From positions 10,972,595-11,036,594 of the forward strand of contig NC_044925.1 of NCBI RefSeq assembly GCF_003576645.1: a stretch of DNA of 64,000 nt. Reading direction: 5' to 3'. Of the stretch, positions 1 through 11,010 are shown piece after piece. Every line of letters begins with the position of its first letter. The first letter of the stretch is position 1. The DNA comes from Ipomoea triloba. Its lineage: Eukaryota > Streptophyta > Magnoliopsida > Solanales > Convolvulaceae. Under the pieces are notes generated by a model that worked only from the letters and a program-made list of their open reading frames with translations, ran no database searches and was not told where the DNA came from. A program made the translations under genes and the position numbers.

Positions 1-271
1 GAGCAGGCACTTGGTTCGACAGGTCATCAAGTAGAGATTGCATGATATCCTGTCGAAGTTTCGTCGCGTTTATGAAAGCTCGAAGCTCCTGCCTCAACTC
101 AGCTACTTCAGCTCTAGCTTGTCTGGCAGCATCTTCAGCCCAGGCCACTTGCTCTATTAGGTCCTCACGGCTGGTTTGTGAAGAGTCTGAACAAGCAGTG
201 GGCATATTTGAGACTTGGGCAAGTGTGACCTTGTGTTCAAGTTTGGCCAATCTCCTAGATTGATCAGCCAT
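1..271 (-). pseudogene. gypsy gag N-terminus, partial (element G1)
   Basis: Reading the minus strand from an ATG at 271, about 90 codons stay open to the window edge. The protein is rich in Glu, Arg, Ala and Leu with heptad-like spacing, as expected of the coiled-coil start of a Ty3/gypsy gag. It lies about 220 bases downstream of a primer-binding site and LTR (494-505 and 509-3136), which is the normal gag position. An in-frame stop just upstream of the ATG supports this start. The rest of gag and pol lies outside the window, so I cannot tell whether the element is intact and have used the pseudogene label only because the gene is incomplete here. Confidence 0.6.
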
Positions 272-493
272 GAATTGGCGCACCTCGCCAAGGAAAACAT
301 CTCTGACCTACCGATCATCAAGAGAAGAAGGTAAAGGAGTACGATGATCACAATGTCAAAATAATGCACCATGATCAAATAAATGAGCAACAATATGCAA
401 GGTCTCACATCCTCACCGCGATTATTCCAAATTTAATATTCCTAGTCAATCTTATCTTAGATCTCATAACCTAGGCTCCCAAACGTTCGTACC

Positions 494-505
494 GCTCTGA
501 TACCA
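494..505 (-). other. Primer-binding site of gypsy element G1
   Basis: The minus strand reads TGGTATCAGAGC, the complement of the 3' end of plant initiator methionine tRNA. It lies three bases inside the LTR end at 509 and fixes the element orientation as minus. Confidence 0.8.
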
Positions 506-508
506 ATT

Positions 509-3136
509 TGTAACACCCCCATTTTCATATCAAAAATTCTTACAAGATCTCTATTAAAATCATTAATAATTAATAATATTGCGGAAGCTCAAACATCAAA
601 CCAAAAGGAAATGGGTGTTACCGCCACGCTCAGGTATTTCTATTATACCAAAACGTTAAGGCTAAAACAACCAAATTAAACTAATTCAAGGTACGTACTA
701 GTACAAAGACAATTAACAAAACCAACTAGCTAACTAATCTAACTAAATGACAAATTCTCTAGGTGATTCGCTCTCATCATCCACGCTCATGCAGATACAC
801 CTGAAAAATACTCAAAGAGTATCCAAAGTTAGCTCAGAGCTAAGTAAGATTTAATTCACCTCCTAAAATAGCTACTTACACATAACACATAGGAGCACAA
901 CTTGTAGATAATAATATGTATAAATGTTTACATTAAAACTATTGGAACATATATATGCAAATAAGCAATACTCACAATATTCTAAGGACTCACAGTTCTC
1001 CAAAAATACTGAAGACTTCCAAAACTCATAATTTCTCAAAAATACTCATATTTCATAATTTCCAAATCAATATTTCTCACAATAGAAATTTTAGGAACAT
1101 TTTGAAAGTAATATATCTTTCAAAGTCATTGTTAATATGTACATGTACATATACATGAAGGAACACAAATCTCAATACAATGGGCAGAGTTTTGTTTCAT
1201 CAAGCCCTAGTGAACAATAATCTCTCTATTGAACACTACACAAAATCCCATTCAATCTCAAATAGTGGGCAGGGTCTTAATTAATAAGCCCTAGTGAACA
1301 GCAATCACTCTATTGAACACTACACAAAGATCCCATTTAATCTCAAATAATGGGCAGGGTCTTAATTAATAAGCCCTAGTGAACAGTAATCACTCTACTG
1401 AACACTACACAAAAATCCCATTTAATCTCAAATAATGGGCAGGGTCTTAATTAATAAGCCCTAGTGAACAGTAATCACTCTACTGAACACTACACAAAAA
1501 TCCCATTTACGTGGAACAGAACTAATACCTTAAGTGTGCACACCCCCAATGGGTTTCCAAGTCAAATGGGTAGTAACTAGTCCTAGTAGTCATGATACGT
1601 TTCTAATGACTACTACTCAACAGGGTAAATACCCTAGTAGTAGACTCCGCTAACCACTCCTCAAAATAACAAAATCAAAAGTCATATGGAGACAGGATAC
1701 GTTTCTACTGCTCATTATACAACCAACTGGGTCTTAACCCAAAGTATCCAGAATCTCATAACAGGATACTACACATCTTATAATTCATTAAGGGCATCAC
1801 AACCCAACCAAACCTTTTATCATCCATCTTTATAAAAATAAAGATAACATTATTTCTCATATGTCACTCCAAGATGGTAGATTTTCAAAATTCAATCACA
1901 AGCTTTGTAGCCAACTAATACATAGACTACTAATAACATTCACTTGAATTTCACATACAAATGTATGCATTTTTCCAAAATATTGATATGCCTCCCATCA
2001 AAATAATATTCCAACCTCTGTAACCAACACATATGCATATAATCTCAATTAAATAAGTTCTCAATGGCACAAATAATCAACAAAACACAAGAAACAGAAA
2101 CTGACAGAAATTTTAGAAATTTTGACCTGGATTGTAGAATTTTCTGAGGAAAATTGGGAGTATATTTTAACACAAAAATTTTCAGATAATAAGTACAGTA
2201 AGTCTAGATTATACACAAAAATTTTCAGACCAATCCAAGGTCTAGAAGTATTTGTTTCGAATTTTTCCCCAACACTGCGCTGCACAGAAATTTAACTGAC
2301 AGCACACTGTCACAACTTTACGAAATTTTTCTAGAAATAATGAAGCATATCTCCAACAAAATAATTTTATATACATCAAATATCATAAGTCTAGGATCTC
2401 TAAATAAAATTTCATGCCAATCAGAGTTCAAAAAGTATTTTTCACAAATTTTGATTTCAAACTGCGCCAGTCAGAATTTTTTTCCAAATTAAACAGTGGC
2501 TACAATGAATTTAACCCTTCCTTCTAAATACCATAAAATCACCATAATCTCTATACCACACAAAATATATCTATACACACATCAAAATAAACACATAAGA
2601 AGAAATAATAATACTTTTATTAAGAAAAAGTAGTAATTTGGTGATACTTACTCTAGAGCCAAAACTCCACTGCACCCACTAGGAATTCTTGATGATCTTG
2701 CTAGTTTGAGACTAATTGATGATGAATAGGGAGAATACTAGGGTTTTATTTGTTTGGGAGAGAAAAAGAATGGCGACAGGAGAAAAATATATAGAATTAG
2801 GGTTGTCTCATTTGAGTGGAGTAATATAATAGGATTAGGAATATAATATATTAGGAATTAATATAAGCTATTTGTAGCCGTGTATTATGCATGTACATCA
2901 TGATCAGGAAAAAGAAATATTAAACATATATATATGTGTACATATCTGTGTGAGATTAGGAAAACATAGGTATATCAATTGTGTATCATATATTTATACG
3001 TAAAACGAAACTATAATATAATAATGTACTTGAAATAATATTACTAAAATATTTTTAAAGTAATTTTAGGTCACGTAATATATAATAATAAATTTATATA
3101 ATTATGAACCATATAGTAAAATTACTGGGTATTACA
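509..3136 (-). mobile_element. 5' LTR of gypsy element G1 (2.6 kb)
   Basis: In minus orientation the LTR starts TGTAATACCC at 3136 and ends with TGTTACA at 509, so it is bounded by TG and CA. The inner end adjoins a methionine-tRNA primer-binding site. The TGTAATACCC start and great length suit chromovirus-type Ty3/gypsy LTRs. The outer end at 3136 breaks the envelope-position ORF of the Sirevirus-like element. The partner LTR and target duplication lie to the left of the window. The LTR carries no long ORF. It holds an 85-bp tandem repeat and is otherwise AT-rich. Confidence 0.75.
1181..1515. repeat. 85-bp tandem repeat, four units, inside the G1 LTR
   Basis: Units begin with TGGGCAG at 1181, 1266, 1351 and 1436, exactly 85 bases apart. 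The last three are nearly identical and the first is more diverged. Each unit carries AAGCCCTAGTGAACA and CACTACACAAA. Confidence 0.9.
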
Positions 3137-5184
3137 GCAATTACAATTGGATCTTCAGGATCATCCCTAGCAACTCCTGAGGTCTCCCCAGGACCTCTCG
3201 TATCAACCACTTGGTGTCCCAAGGATAAAGCAGTGGCAAGCCTAATGTCCTCTCGAAATTTTGCTTCTTGCTCAGCGGTCATCTCAGGCTCGTCTTCGGT
3301 CTCTTCAGCAGCTATGCCCTTTCCCTTGTCAGATCTTCCAAGATTCATCTTGGTTACATTCATTTCATGGGCTAGCTCTCGCAGCTCAATTGCTGGGATT
3401 TCAGAAATGCTCAGCCAATTAAGAGCAAAAGTCTCCTCAGCTTCCATTTCGGCTGCGTGTGCCATCAGTTGAGCAAAGGAACCTGTTCTCCAGTTGATCC
3501 ATCTCAATACTCTAGAGAAATCATCCAAATTAGCTTCAACTTCATCTTCATCTTCTGATCTCAACTGAATGGCAATTGTTTCATCAACATCAATCTACCC
3601 GGCAGATTGATCCACTGTAATATGTGCACCCTGCACATCCTGTTCGCTGATCTGTCGATCCTGCTATGAGAGATCATCACCCAACCCTACGTCTGCTATA
3701 ATTTGATCAATCGAACCCTTAACCTGAGCAGGCTCGAGTGGTGTCAGTTCAGCATTATGTGCATCTTGCACTGGGTCCCTGACCATAGTTCCCTGAACTG
3801 GTATTTCCACAGCAACACCTTCAGCAATCTCGGTGTCAACTGGTTCCAAACTATCGACCACGTCTCGAACCTCTTCTGCTGTGTTGTCTATCTCTCGAAC
3901 CAACTCTCGTGGTTCCTCAATATCATTCTGCACTGGATCACTGGTCCCAGTGCCTTCAACCTCTCGAGCCATCTCTCGAGATGCACTTACAGACTCACCT
4001 ACTTCAGCAGTTTCAGCAGCACCATCCATATTCAAATCTACAACAATCTCACTAGATATGGACCTGGTAGGGGGCACTCTCTCAACCTCAGCAGCCATAG
4101 TAGCTTGAGGTTCCCCCTGGGCTTGTGCCCTGTCCTCAAATGGTACTGCAATAACTGATGGAACCACCTTTTGTGGCTCAGAAACAGCAACAGATTTGGC
4201 TTTCTTAGCCTTTCTCACTACTGGGCTGGCTTTCCTTTTACCAGCAGCCCTTTCAATCATTGCACCAAGTGGTGTTGAATCTGAATCATCATCCCGGGCT
4301 TGTGCTTTCCCCATTCCCTTGCCTTTAGACTTGGAAGGAGAAGGGGCAACCTTAACAGTTTTGGTACTTTTGAATTTTGGGGCAAGAGGCCTCGTCCTAC
4401 CCATATAGGTATTTCGACGGACCTCTTTCCCTTCCCTCAACTGAAATCCCTTTAAACTTAAAAGATGTTGAACCAGAAAGCCAAAACCAACCTTTGGAGA
4501 GATCGATTGGTTCACATTTGAGACTGAGCCCTGCACTTGCTGCTTTAGAAAATCGAAGATGATCTGAGCCCAATCCATTTGTACTCTGTTCCAGATGGCA
4601 TGAATTAATTTCAGCATGTCCAACGTGATTTCATCGGTGCCGGAGGCCTTGCTGATAATAAACTTCATTACTAGGTCTGCTGCAATTGCGAACCGCTCCT
4701 TTAGATGGTATTTTCGGAGAGCAGAGGTGGAACTGGTTGGTGCGCTTTCTAATCGAACTTTCTCCCAGAATGCTTGCTTGTCCAATTTGTAAGATGATAG
4801 GTTGGTGACTGCTCCTTCTGGTGTGGCAAGGTCGAATGCAGCCCTTATGTCTCCCATTACCACCGCCACTTCTGACTGTTGAATGTTGCTTATGATTTTG
4901 CCCTTTGTGACCTTGGCATTTGCAAACCATTCTGTAAAATCGAGGGCATGGACATTCTTGTAGTCGTGTGTCGTGTATCGAAGTAGCCCTGCCTTTTCGA
5001 ACTTCTTGAGGACCCTTGTCGTCTCCTTTGGATTCTCTGAGTGGGCAATGTAACCCTCTTTGTCAAGAATACTGCCAGCCTTGACTTGCTTGATGAGGGT
5101 GCGTATATGTTGTAGCTCCTTCTGATATGCGTCGGATGATTGAGATGATGATGATGATGAGCTTCAGCTTGATGAGGACGCCAT
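3137..5184 (-). pseudogene. Envelope-position ORF downstream of Sirevirus-like pol, broken
   Basis: The minus strand carries a long frame from an ATG at 5184, running in the same direction as, and downstream of, the copia pol at 6636-8276. In-frame stops lie at 5164-5166 (TGA), 3662-3664 (TAG) and near 3594 (TAG), and the frame is then cut at 3136 by the G1 LTR. The N-terminal third looks globular. The middle (about 4170-4400) is very rich in Lys, Ala, Pro and Ser. The C-terminal part is acidic. I see no clear membrane segment or signal peptide in what remains. An extra ORF after pol is known from SIRE1-type Sireviruses, where it is called envelope-like. That assignment rests on position, not on a recognised domain. 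Confidence 0.5.
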
Positions 5185-6099
5185 TAATGAGAGCTTGCGA
5201 TCTTGGAGGGAACGAGAAGTGTGTTTAGGATTTGGGAAATTTGGGTTTACGAAATTTAAGTCGGGTGAGGAAGACGGGTTGCAGCGTTTATAGTATGTAG
5301 ATTTGGGTCGGATATATGGGTAGGGTTAAAGGATTGACCCAATTGGTGATCCCGGTTGAATCAAAAAATTTGAAAAGGTCAGAAAAGTCCTTTTGTAACG
5401 GTTATAAAGGGGTCATATGGTAAGGGTATTTCTAGTAAAGTGTGGATGGTTTGGGACTCGAGGAGATGGATAATAAGTCCCAATAAGTTACACTTTAAGC
5501 ACATGCTCCACTAAATCAGATAGTGACCCTAAAAAGTAGGATATCACATCCATAACCGATGACCACGTGGTTGACATTAATTCCTTAATCAACCGTTCCC
5601 ATTGATAGCCGTTATATCCTCTGATTTCACCTCTCGAAGGTGAAGTCGACTCCATATTAGTTTAAGGATCTTCCCCTTGAGTGATTGATCCCTAAACCTC
5701 CTTATTCTTCCATCATCTGTTTAAGGATCTTCCCCCTGAGTGATTGATCCCTAAACCTCCTTATTCCTCCTTCCATTACTTGCTTATTTACAGTCTTTAG
5801 AAAAAGTTTATCTCTCGAACTACCCTTCTTCGAGACATACCCGTGATTATTGCAGACTGTGTTTCGTATCTCTCGAACTACCTTTCGAAAACAGATGCGA
5901 TTAAAGCGGTTGATTCAAACAAAGATATCACTTAGAACGTTTCCTTTAGTTCATTTAGTGACTTCCGGTTACATTACATGTGAATCAATATATTATTTGA
6001 TTCCCAGAGGCGTTTGGTAATAAAAGGACTAGCCATCTAGGTTTCAAACGTTAAAGCAGGAACTAGCCATCTAAAAGATTCCTATACTGAGTTACAGAA
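5185..6099. other. Non-coding spacer of the Sirevirus-like element
   Basis: I see no gene here. The stretch separates the envelope-position ORF from upstream sequence of the same minus-strand element. It has scattered TCTCGAAC motifs, also frequent in the element's LTR, and one short tandem duplication listed separately. Confidence 0.5.
5660..5771. repeat. 59-bp tandem duplication
   Basis: Two near-identical units start GTTTAAGGATCTTCCCC at 5660 and 5719 and differ at a few positions. Confidence 0.85.
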
Positions 6100-6429
6100 C
6101 TAGAGGTGGTTGTTCCTACTCCTTCTTCCCTTCCTGGCCGCTCCACTCCTCACATGCTCCTTTTCAGAATGAGCAACTATGGGAGATCCACTTATACGAG
6201 ATCCTTCTCTTGATTCCAGTATCCCACCTTTGAGGATTTCATTGCATCTGGGGATCCATTCACCTTTAGTGAGAATAGGATGCTTGCTTGGATTATCAGG
6301 AAGCTCCGCAATCTTTTCATCCTTCATTAACTCGGGATAGTTTTCTCCTTGGAAATCCTTGGACATTACTGCTGAATTCTTACCTCTATACCAAAATGGT
6401 ATCTCATCTTTCTCTTTCTTTTTCTCCAT
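6100..6429 (-). CDS. Small uncharacterised ORF in the Sirevirus-like element
   Basis: About 109 codons on the minus strand between RNase H and the envelope-position ORF. The product is very rich in Lys, Glu and Arg, begins with a run of Lys/Glu and ends with an Arg-rich tail. I recognise no domain. It could be a chance frame or a broken start of the downstream ORF. Its strand matches the element, which is the only contextual support. Confidence 0.25.
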   Translation of the reverse strand: MEKKKEKDEIPFWYRGKNSAVMSKDFQGENYPELMKDEKIAELPDNPSKHPILTKGEWIPRCNEILKGGILESREGSRISGSPIVAHSEKEHVRSGAARKGRRSRNNHL

Positions 6430-6635
6430 GTAGAAACTGGGATGAGAGTGGTGATATAACCTGAGGAAGAAGCACCCTTTTATAGCAAAACTTAGGTACT
6501 GTTGAAGTCACGGGATGCTATATGAATGATCATTCAATGTTGTGTAACTCCAAAGCTGCCTTAAAGTTGATGTAATCACCCCTCACAAGCGAAACAGTGC
6601 ATGGCACTTAATACAAGGAGATAAGCTTTGACCAT

Positions 6636-8276
6636 TCAACCTAATTCTATCATTCCCAATTCTAGCCTTAGTTGAGAGAGCCTATTTTCACACAACGCCT
6701 TTGTGAAAATATCTGCTAGCTGCTCCTCCGTTGCAACATATTCTAATACTATATCCTTTTTCTCAACATGGTCTCGGATGAAGTGATACTTGATATCAAT
6801 ATGTTTCGTCCTTGAGTGTAACACTGGATTTTGAGTGATAGCTATAGCACTCGTGTTGTCACACATAATCCTAACATCCTTACACTCAACACCATAATCT
6901 AGCAATTGTTGCTTCATCTATAATATCTGAGCACAACAACTACCAGCCACTACATATTCTGCCTCAGCGGTGCTCGTAGCTATCGAGTGTTGTTTCTTGC
7001 TAAACCATGAGACAAGTCCCCCTCCTAGAAACTGACATGTCCCAGATGTGCTCTTTCGATCTATTTTGCAACCGGCAAAGTCGGCATCTGAATAACCAGT
7101 AAGCTCGAAAGATCCACCTCTCGAATACCAAAGTCCAACACTTTGCGTACCCTTGAGATATCTTAGGATCTTTTTACATGCATTAAGGTGACTTTCCTGT
7201 GGACTAGCCTGAAATCTAGCACATACACCTACTGCAAAGGATATGTCTGGTCTACTAGCAATTAAATAAAGAAGAGATTCGATAATACCTCGATACGTAG
7301 TATGTTCCACCTCTCGACCTTCACTGTCAACGTCGATACGTAGAGAGGTTCCCATAGGTACTTTGACTGAGGATTTCCCTTCAATGTTGTATTTCCTTAG
7401 CAGATCCTTGGTGTATTTCTCCTGGTTGATGAAGATACCTTCCTTAAGTTGTTTGACTTGTAAACCCAGGAAGTAATTGAGCTCTCCCATCATACTCATC
7501 TCGAACTTCCCTTTCATCAAACTAGAGAACTTCTCGCACAGGTCTGGATTGGTGCTCCCAAAGATAATATCATCCACATAGATTTGCACCAATAGGATAT
7601 GGTTCCCATCCTTAATTCTAAATAATGTTTTGTCCACTAGCCCTTTGGTGAACTCACATTGAAGTAGAAAACAGGATAAGGTGTCATACCATGCTCTCGG
7701 AGCTTGCTTTAAGCCGTAGAGTGCCTTCTTTAACTTGTATACTTTGTCAGCTTTCACGTCCTTCAAGAAACCCGGAGGTTGTTCAACGTACACCTCTTCT
7801 TCAAGAAGTCCGTTCAGAAAAGCGCTTTTGACATCCATTTGATAAACTTTGAAGTCTTTGAAGGCGGCATATGCGAGAAAAATTCGAATAGCTTCGAGAC
7901 GTGCCACTGGAGCGAAGGTTTCATCAAAATCTATACCTTCCTCTTGGCAATGTCCTTTAGCAACAAGTCTGGCCTTGTTCCTAACAATGATTCCATTTTC
8001 ATTCATCTTGTTCCTGAAGACCCATTTCGTTCCAATGACATTCTGATGGTGATGTCTCGGAACTAGTTCCCATACTTCGTTTCTTTCGAACTGATGAAGT
8101 TCCTCTTGCATGGCTTGCACCCAATCCGGATCACTTAGAGCTTCATCAATCACTTTTGGCTCTATTTGAGATAGAAAGCAAGCAAACATGCTTTCCCTAT
8201 GTGTTGATCTTGTTCTTACTCTATCACGTACATCTCCAATTACTTGATCAGCGGGGTGACTTCTTAGCCATCTCAA
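6636..8276 (-). pseudogene. Copia reverse transcriptase and RNase H, Sirevirus-like element
   Basis: The 452-codon upstream part carries the copia RT. It starts in the conserved region before GTKWVFRNK, contains DVKSAFLNG and the catalytic motif YVDDIIFGS, and continues into RNase H with [15 protein letters not shown] and STAEAEY. One in-frame TAG at about 6915-6917 replaces an expected Trp in the LWMKQ-type motif. The frame then resumes for 93 codons with DNTSAI, RTKHIDIKYHFIRD and DIFTKAL, the normal C-terminus. Apart from that stop the RT/RNase H is well kept. The integrase that should precede it is absent because a gypsy fragment has replaced it at about 8280. It would copy the RNA template and degrade the RNA strand in virus-like particles. 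Confidence 0.9.
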
Positions 8277-8282
8277 ATCGGG

Positions 8283-8514
8283 TTGCGGTACCTTAGTTGA
8301 TCCTATATTGATAGGTTGAGATTAGGGAGGTTGTAATACGGTGGTTGTCGGTTTGCTATTGCCTTAGCAAAATCTACCCGTGGCTGCCCTTGGTTTTGGT
8401 TCTAGGCTTGCTGAGCTAGCATAAACTCGGCCATTCATTCCATCGCTTGGGCAATACGATTTATTGCAGAGATATTATCGTCGTTACCAGCAGGCGCATT
8501 TCGTCTAGGCGGCA
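8283..8514 (-). pseudogene. gypsy gag N-terminal fragment (G2)
   Basis: From an ATG at 8514 the minus strand reads MPPRRNAPAG, followed by a short segment with EWMAEFMLAQQ. This resembles the start of chromovirus (Tekay/Del-like) gag. At least two stops interrupt it in under 80 codons, and it ends where copia RT sequence begins. It is a dead fragment. Confidence 0.55.
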
Positions 8515-8991
8515 TTTTCACTGGACGATAGTCCCAAATTAATACCCGAGGTACAAAAGTTCTTAAGGAATTAGCTAGTTAGGCAGTCAGTATAGCACCT
8601 ACTCAAGTCCTATACGACACTTCCTAACATTCACTTTATTATACCCTCTAAGCAAGGGTTTCAATCATAGCATAATGATAATTAATGCATTACGCTAGCA
8701 AGCTTACTCACAATAATCCTAAGCAATGATTAATATATGCATGGAATCACAAGCATTGATCACATTATTCAGCAACCAAAATCGTGAGATTCTGTAGAGT
8801 AGAAGTGAAATACCCCCTTCTTACGCTACCTGGCTTCCGTTCCAGCTCTGCTCCGAAGCTTATACTCATCAAGCTGTAACAACGACTTAGGTCGGTCTTA
8901 ACGAACCTAAGCTGACTTCGAAACTCGGTTAACTCGAAACTAGGGCTGACTCGAAAAGAGGGCTGACTTAGGGTTCTGACTTGAAACAGGG

Positions 8992-9003
8992 CTCTGATAC
9001 CAA
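8992..9003 (-). other. Primer-binding site of gypsy element G2
   Basis: The minus strand reads TTGGTATCAGAG, matching the initiator methionine tRNA end, immediately inside the LTR boundary at 9006. Confidence 0.75.
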
Positions 9004-9339
9004 CTTGTAACACCCCGGCTCGACTATACCGTACATCCGGAGTAGTTACCGCCACACCTAGACTGAACCCAATCAAATCCAGATAGAGTTCACTTTAGAT
9101 GCACAGGCTGAAGACAAGGAAATTGTTTCATATCGTCATTACCCATCATAACTTCATATATATATTAGCAGCAAAAGGGTAGCTATACTAGCTACAAATA
9201 TGTACAAGAGTTTTATTACGGCCCATTGGAACAAAAGTTTGGGCTATTCCCGACCTTACTACCCAACTTGGAACTACCATGGCTACAAAAAGGTATTTAC
9301 ACAAAAAGGTCAGCTTTGACTTCTTCCCTGGGACACAAT

Positions 9340-9756
9340 CTACTCTAGTGGGCGGTACACTGGGCCGGTATACGTTCCCCAAACAAGGTGCCACTCGCCC
9401 GCAAACCAGGTGATATGATCTAAGAATTTACATGGGGTGTTTACCATCATCCACTCGTCATAACTTTCCGGGGGACTAGGGTCCCATGGATAAGGGTAGT
9501 GAACAACGAACTCGAGAGGGTCGCTCCCCTCTAAAACCTCGACGGGGTAGAACCCATAACTCGCCTGAATCACATCAATGAAACTCAATGGACTACTGGG
9601 AGTAGGAGGACAGACAGGTACAACCGGGTGAACAGGAGCAGGAATAAGATCAGGAGCATAAGCCGGAGCTGGAGGGACAGGAGCGAAGCCGGGAGTATAC
9701 GGGTTGTCACCCGCTAGATATTGCACATAATCATCATAATCTAGTATGGGGAACAT
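9340..9756 (-). CDS. Proline/tyrosine-rich ORF inside the G2 LTR
   Basis: A 138-codon minus-strand ORF from a true ATG at 9756. The first half is Pro-, Ala- and Val-rich with repeated APxP-like steps. The second half is rich in Trp, Tyr and Pro. The same frame stays open for about 20 further codons upstream, back to a stop that directly follows another ATG. I recognise no domain. An open frame of this length in an LTR of a decayed element is unexpected but could be chance, since the local sequence is less AT-rich than its surroundings. Confidence 0.3.
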   Translation of the reverse strand: MFPILDYDDYVQYLAGDNPYTPGFAPVPPAPAYAPDLIPAPVHPVVPVCPPTPSSPLSFIDVIQASYGFYPVEVLEGSDPLEFVVHYPYPWDPSPPESYDEWMMVNTPCKFLDHITWFAGEWHLVWGTYTGPVYRPLE

Positions 9757-10290
9757 AAACTCTGATGAACCACCAGAGTTCCCTAGGCTGCAAGAGCCCG
9801 CGCTAGACTACATCTGATAAGGGACACAATGAAGTGTAGTTAGCACGACGGCTAAGCAAGGAAATCCATTGTCACTCAAAAGTAAACAAAGGTTTTGAAA
9901 ATATAACAATTTGAAAGCTGTAAAGTTTTACCCATGAGTTGAAACTCTACCTGCAACCAGATTATCAATAGTAGAAAGTATAGTAGAGTATATGAGTTGA
10001 ATCAACATGTAAAACTTTTCTCAATTAAAGATAATGGCATAACTGCCGCTCAAAATCACTTTTCCGTCTTTCAGACAAGTTTGCAAAACTTTTCATTTCC
10101 AGGAATTTTCATCATTTTTATCTCAAAAGAGAGTTCAGCAGCACACTTCAGTGCTCAAAATTCGTCACATTTTGCTCTTCAGCATAGTTACGGAGTAACT
10201 AAATTTTCATAGTTAAAATTCACTTAGTTTCCCCCTAGGTAAGCGTGAGGCCTTTTTGGAGTGTTTTCTTAACTCCCTTCTTCCAACCTC

Positions 10291-10498
10291 GGGCCATGCC
10301 ATTTAAGCCCTCCCGTAGGTCAATCATGTCTTCCTCAATCTTGTAACAACCCTGGGCCATGGCACTTAAGCCCTCCCGTTGGTCAGTCATCTTAACAACC
10401 CCGGGCCATGGCATTCAAGCCCTCTCGTAGGTCAATCTTGTAAACAACCGCTGGGCTATGGCAATTAAGCCCTCCCGTGGGTTAATCGAGTCCTCCAC
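10291..10498. repeat. Degenerate tandem repeat in the G2 LTR
   Basis: Four units share GGGCCATGGCA, TTAAGCCCTCCCGT and GGTCAATC. They start at 10291, 10355, 10403 and 10453, so spacing is uneven at 64, 48 and 50 bases. Confidence 0.8.
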
Positions 10499-10829
10499 AT
10501 CTTATCCAGAAACTAAGTTTTCAAAACATTCTTCCTTTCCTGGAATCAAATAGCATTTCCACATAATGTCTCAAAACGATTATTTCTTTCAAAATATGCT
10601 TCAAAATGTTCACATATGCCAATGGCTTTTCAACACCAATTTCTCAAGTGGCAAGAGTTATACTTGTTTCTCAAAACAACATTTTTCGTCCAAAGTGATG
10701 TACATAACTTCCAAAACAATATCTGTTCTTTCAAAAATTGAACTCATTTGTCCGTAGGCCTTTCAAACATCATATCATGTATGAGCAAAAAAAATTTGGA
10801 AGAAAACTCAATTGAAAACAGATCCATGG

Positions 10830-11010
10830 AAAACTTGGACGCACAGGAGAACGCACCAGTGGACGCGCTGCTGGACGCGCCGTGGACGCGCGTCCGGCCT
10901 CGTGTTCGCACCATCGGACGCACGATGGACGCGCGTCCGGTGCCGCGTCCGACTATTCTGCCTGGTTCCGAGCCTACTGGACGCGCGTCCAGGGTCGCGT
11001 CCCTGAATTC
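10830..11010. repeat. CpG-rich palindromic cluster in the G2 LTR
   Basis: About 180 bases of GC-rich sequence in an AT-rich LTR. GGACGCGCGTCC-type palindromes recur near 10880, 10928 and 10979, with related single arms between them. The overlapping ORFs on both strands look like a by-product of the composition. Confidence 0.7.

Noticed and set aside
3104..4562. Several plus-strand ORFs of 60-151 codons
   Set aside because: They are antisense shadows of the minus-strand envelope-position frame and have Ser-rich, low-complexity translations.
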